64,000 nucleotides of DNA, taken from NCBI RefSeq assembly GCF_000425445.1, contig NZ_AUDL01000004.1, forward strand, positions 124,001 through 188,000, written 5' to 3'. Position numbers and translations under genes: made by a program. This document shows, one piece after another, positions 63,362 to 64,000 of this stretch; position 1 is the stretch's first letter, and the number at the start of each line of letters is the position of its first letter. This DNA comes from Flavobacterium denitrificans DSM 15936. GTDB taxonomy: Bacteria > Bacteroidota > Bacteroidia > Flavobacteriales > Flavobacteriaceae. The notes beneath the pieces were generated by a model. It did not search any database and was not told the DNA's origin. It saw only the letters and a list, made by a program, of their open reading frames with translations.

Positions 63362-64000
63362 ATGGATTATTTAAACTCATTTTTCCAGAATATTAAAGAC
63401 AAATTAAGCAATCCTTTTTTTGGTACACTTATATTTATCCTAATCATCCATCATTGGGAACTTTGGTACTCCTTATTCAACTTTGACGAAAGCTATAATA
63501 GGAATGCAAAAGTTTCACTAATAAAAAATCTTGCTAGTCATGAATTAACCACAAAAAATATTTTTATTGACATTGGATATGCCGTAGTTATATCATTATG
63601 CGGATACTTCATTATTGTAGGAACTAGAACTCTATCAATGCTAATTGAGTTTAGAATCATGCCATTTATAACTGGAAAAATCATCAATAAGAATGTTGTT
63701 CTAAAATCAACTCATGATGAAACAGTTTTAGAAAGAGATGAATATGCTGAAAAGTATGAGGAGCAAAGAAAAAATGTCCGCCTGTTGTCTAAAAATTATG
63801 ATGATCAAACTGAACAGATTAAAAATAAAGATGAAGAATTAGCCAATTCAAGAGAATCTATTTCACAGCTATCAAGAGACCTTAATTCTTCTGAGCAAAA
63901 ACTTCGAAATACTACAAATGAACTACAAAGGTCAACTAACACAGTTGAGGAATTGGAATCTGAAGCAAAAAAACAGAGAGCAAATTTAACAACTACAATG
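63362..64000 (+). CDS. Membrane protein with long coiled coil, truncated by window edge
   Basis: 213 residues are visible with no stop, so the gene continues to the right. Two hydrophobic segments (about 19-38, NPFFGTLIFILIIHHWELWY; about 75-98, IFIDIGYAVVISLCGYFIIVG) followed from residue about 135 by a long heptad-rich, highly charged coiled coil (EYAEKYEEQRKNVRLLSKNY ... ELEELESEAKK-like). I do not recognise the family. It lies next to the motif/terminator block at 63101-63199. Start ATG 63362 is the first in frame after the last in-frame stop. Confidence 0.7.
   Translation, partial: MDYLNSFFQNIKDKLSNPFFGTLIFILIIHHWELWYSLFNFDESYNRNAKVSLIKNLASHELTTKNIFIDIGYAVVISLCGYFIIVGTRTLSMLIEFRIMPFITGKIINKNVVLKSTHDETVLERDEYAEKYEEQRKNVRLLSKNYDDQTEQIKNKDEELANSRESISQLSRDLNSSEQKLRNTTNELQRSTNTVEELESEAKKQRANLTTTM

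Noticed and set aside
1..64000. CRISPR arrays, IS elements, rRNA or tRNA genes
   Set aside because: No regularly spaced identical repeats, no transposase with inverted repeats, and no rRNA or tRNA cloverleaf was seen on reading both strands.

Overview
The window looks like Bacteroidota DNA, most likely a flavobacterium or close relative. It is AT-rich, carries the Bacteroidetes tra gene set and PRTRC cassette, and has several promoters of the Bacteroidetes type (TTTG or TTG, about 20 bases, TAnnTTTG) with few strong Shine-Dalgarno sites. I see no rRNA or tRNA gene and no CRISPR array.

Layout. (1) 1-9047 is the distal part of a conjugative-element transfer operon on the + strand (traF end, traG, I, J, K, an extra gene, L, M, N, O, Q). 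(2) 9048-10661 holds a promoter, a strongly structured RNA region, an orphan response regulator without output domain, and a sigma region 4/alpha-CTD-like DNA-binding protein. (3) 10908-16437 on the - strand is a PRTRC cassette with small unknown genes, a DUF932 protein and a single-stranded DNA-binding protein; a nested hairpin block lies upstream. (4) 17295-39329 is cargo: an orphan gene, a 1254-residue SEC-C/nuclease protein, and a tightly packed eight-gene defence operon (AbiEi-like regulator, AbiEii-like nucleotidyltransferase, HsdM-like methylase, HsdS, NERD/kinase/P-loop protein, an unknown protein, a HerA/FtsK-like 1793-residue protein, a PP2C phosphatase). (5) 39715-40566 is a tyrosine recombinase lacking its arm-binding N-terminus. 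(6) 41223-62366 is a metabolic island: two Crp/Fnr regulators, PEP carboxykinase, a full set of glycine-cleavage P, T and H proteins plus an H-like protein without the lipoyl lysine, an alpha-oxoamine synthase, two thiolases, NADP isocitrate dehydrogenase, FabF, a CPA2 antiporter, DUF1275, two DUF983 proteins and PhnA. (7) 63362 to the right edge is the start of a membrane/coiled-coil protein.

How it fits together. Regions 1-5 read as an integrative conjugative element: transfer machinery, maintenance cassette, phage-defence cargo and integrase. The defence operon resembles the Methylation-Associated Defence System (MADS), with kinase similarity to PglW of BREX type 2, but here it is headed by an AbiE-type pair and closed by a PP2C phosphatase. 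Its promoter is overlaid by four symmetrically placed TGTTCA/TGAACA half-sites, an apparent autoregulatory operator. Region 6 looks like extra copies of central-metabolism genes under Crp/Fnr control, with a perfect FNR-type box between one regulator and pckA. Whether region 6 is element cargo or chromosome is not decided by the sequence.

All family assignments are from recognition of protein motifs without database searches.
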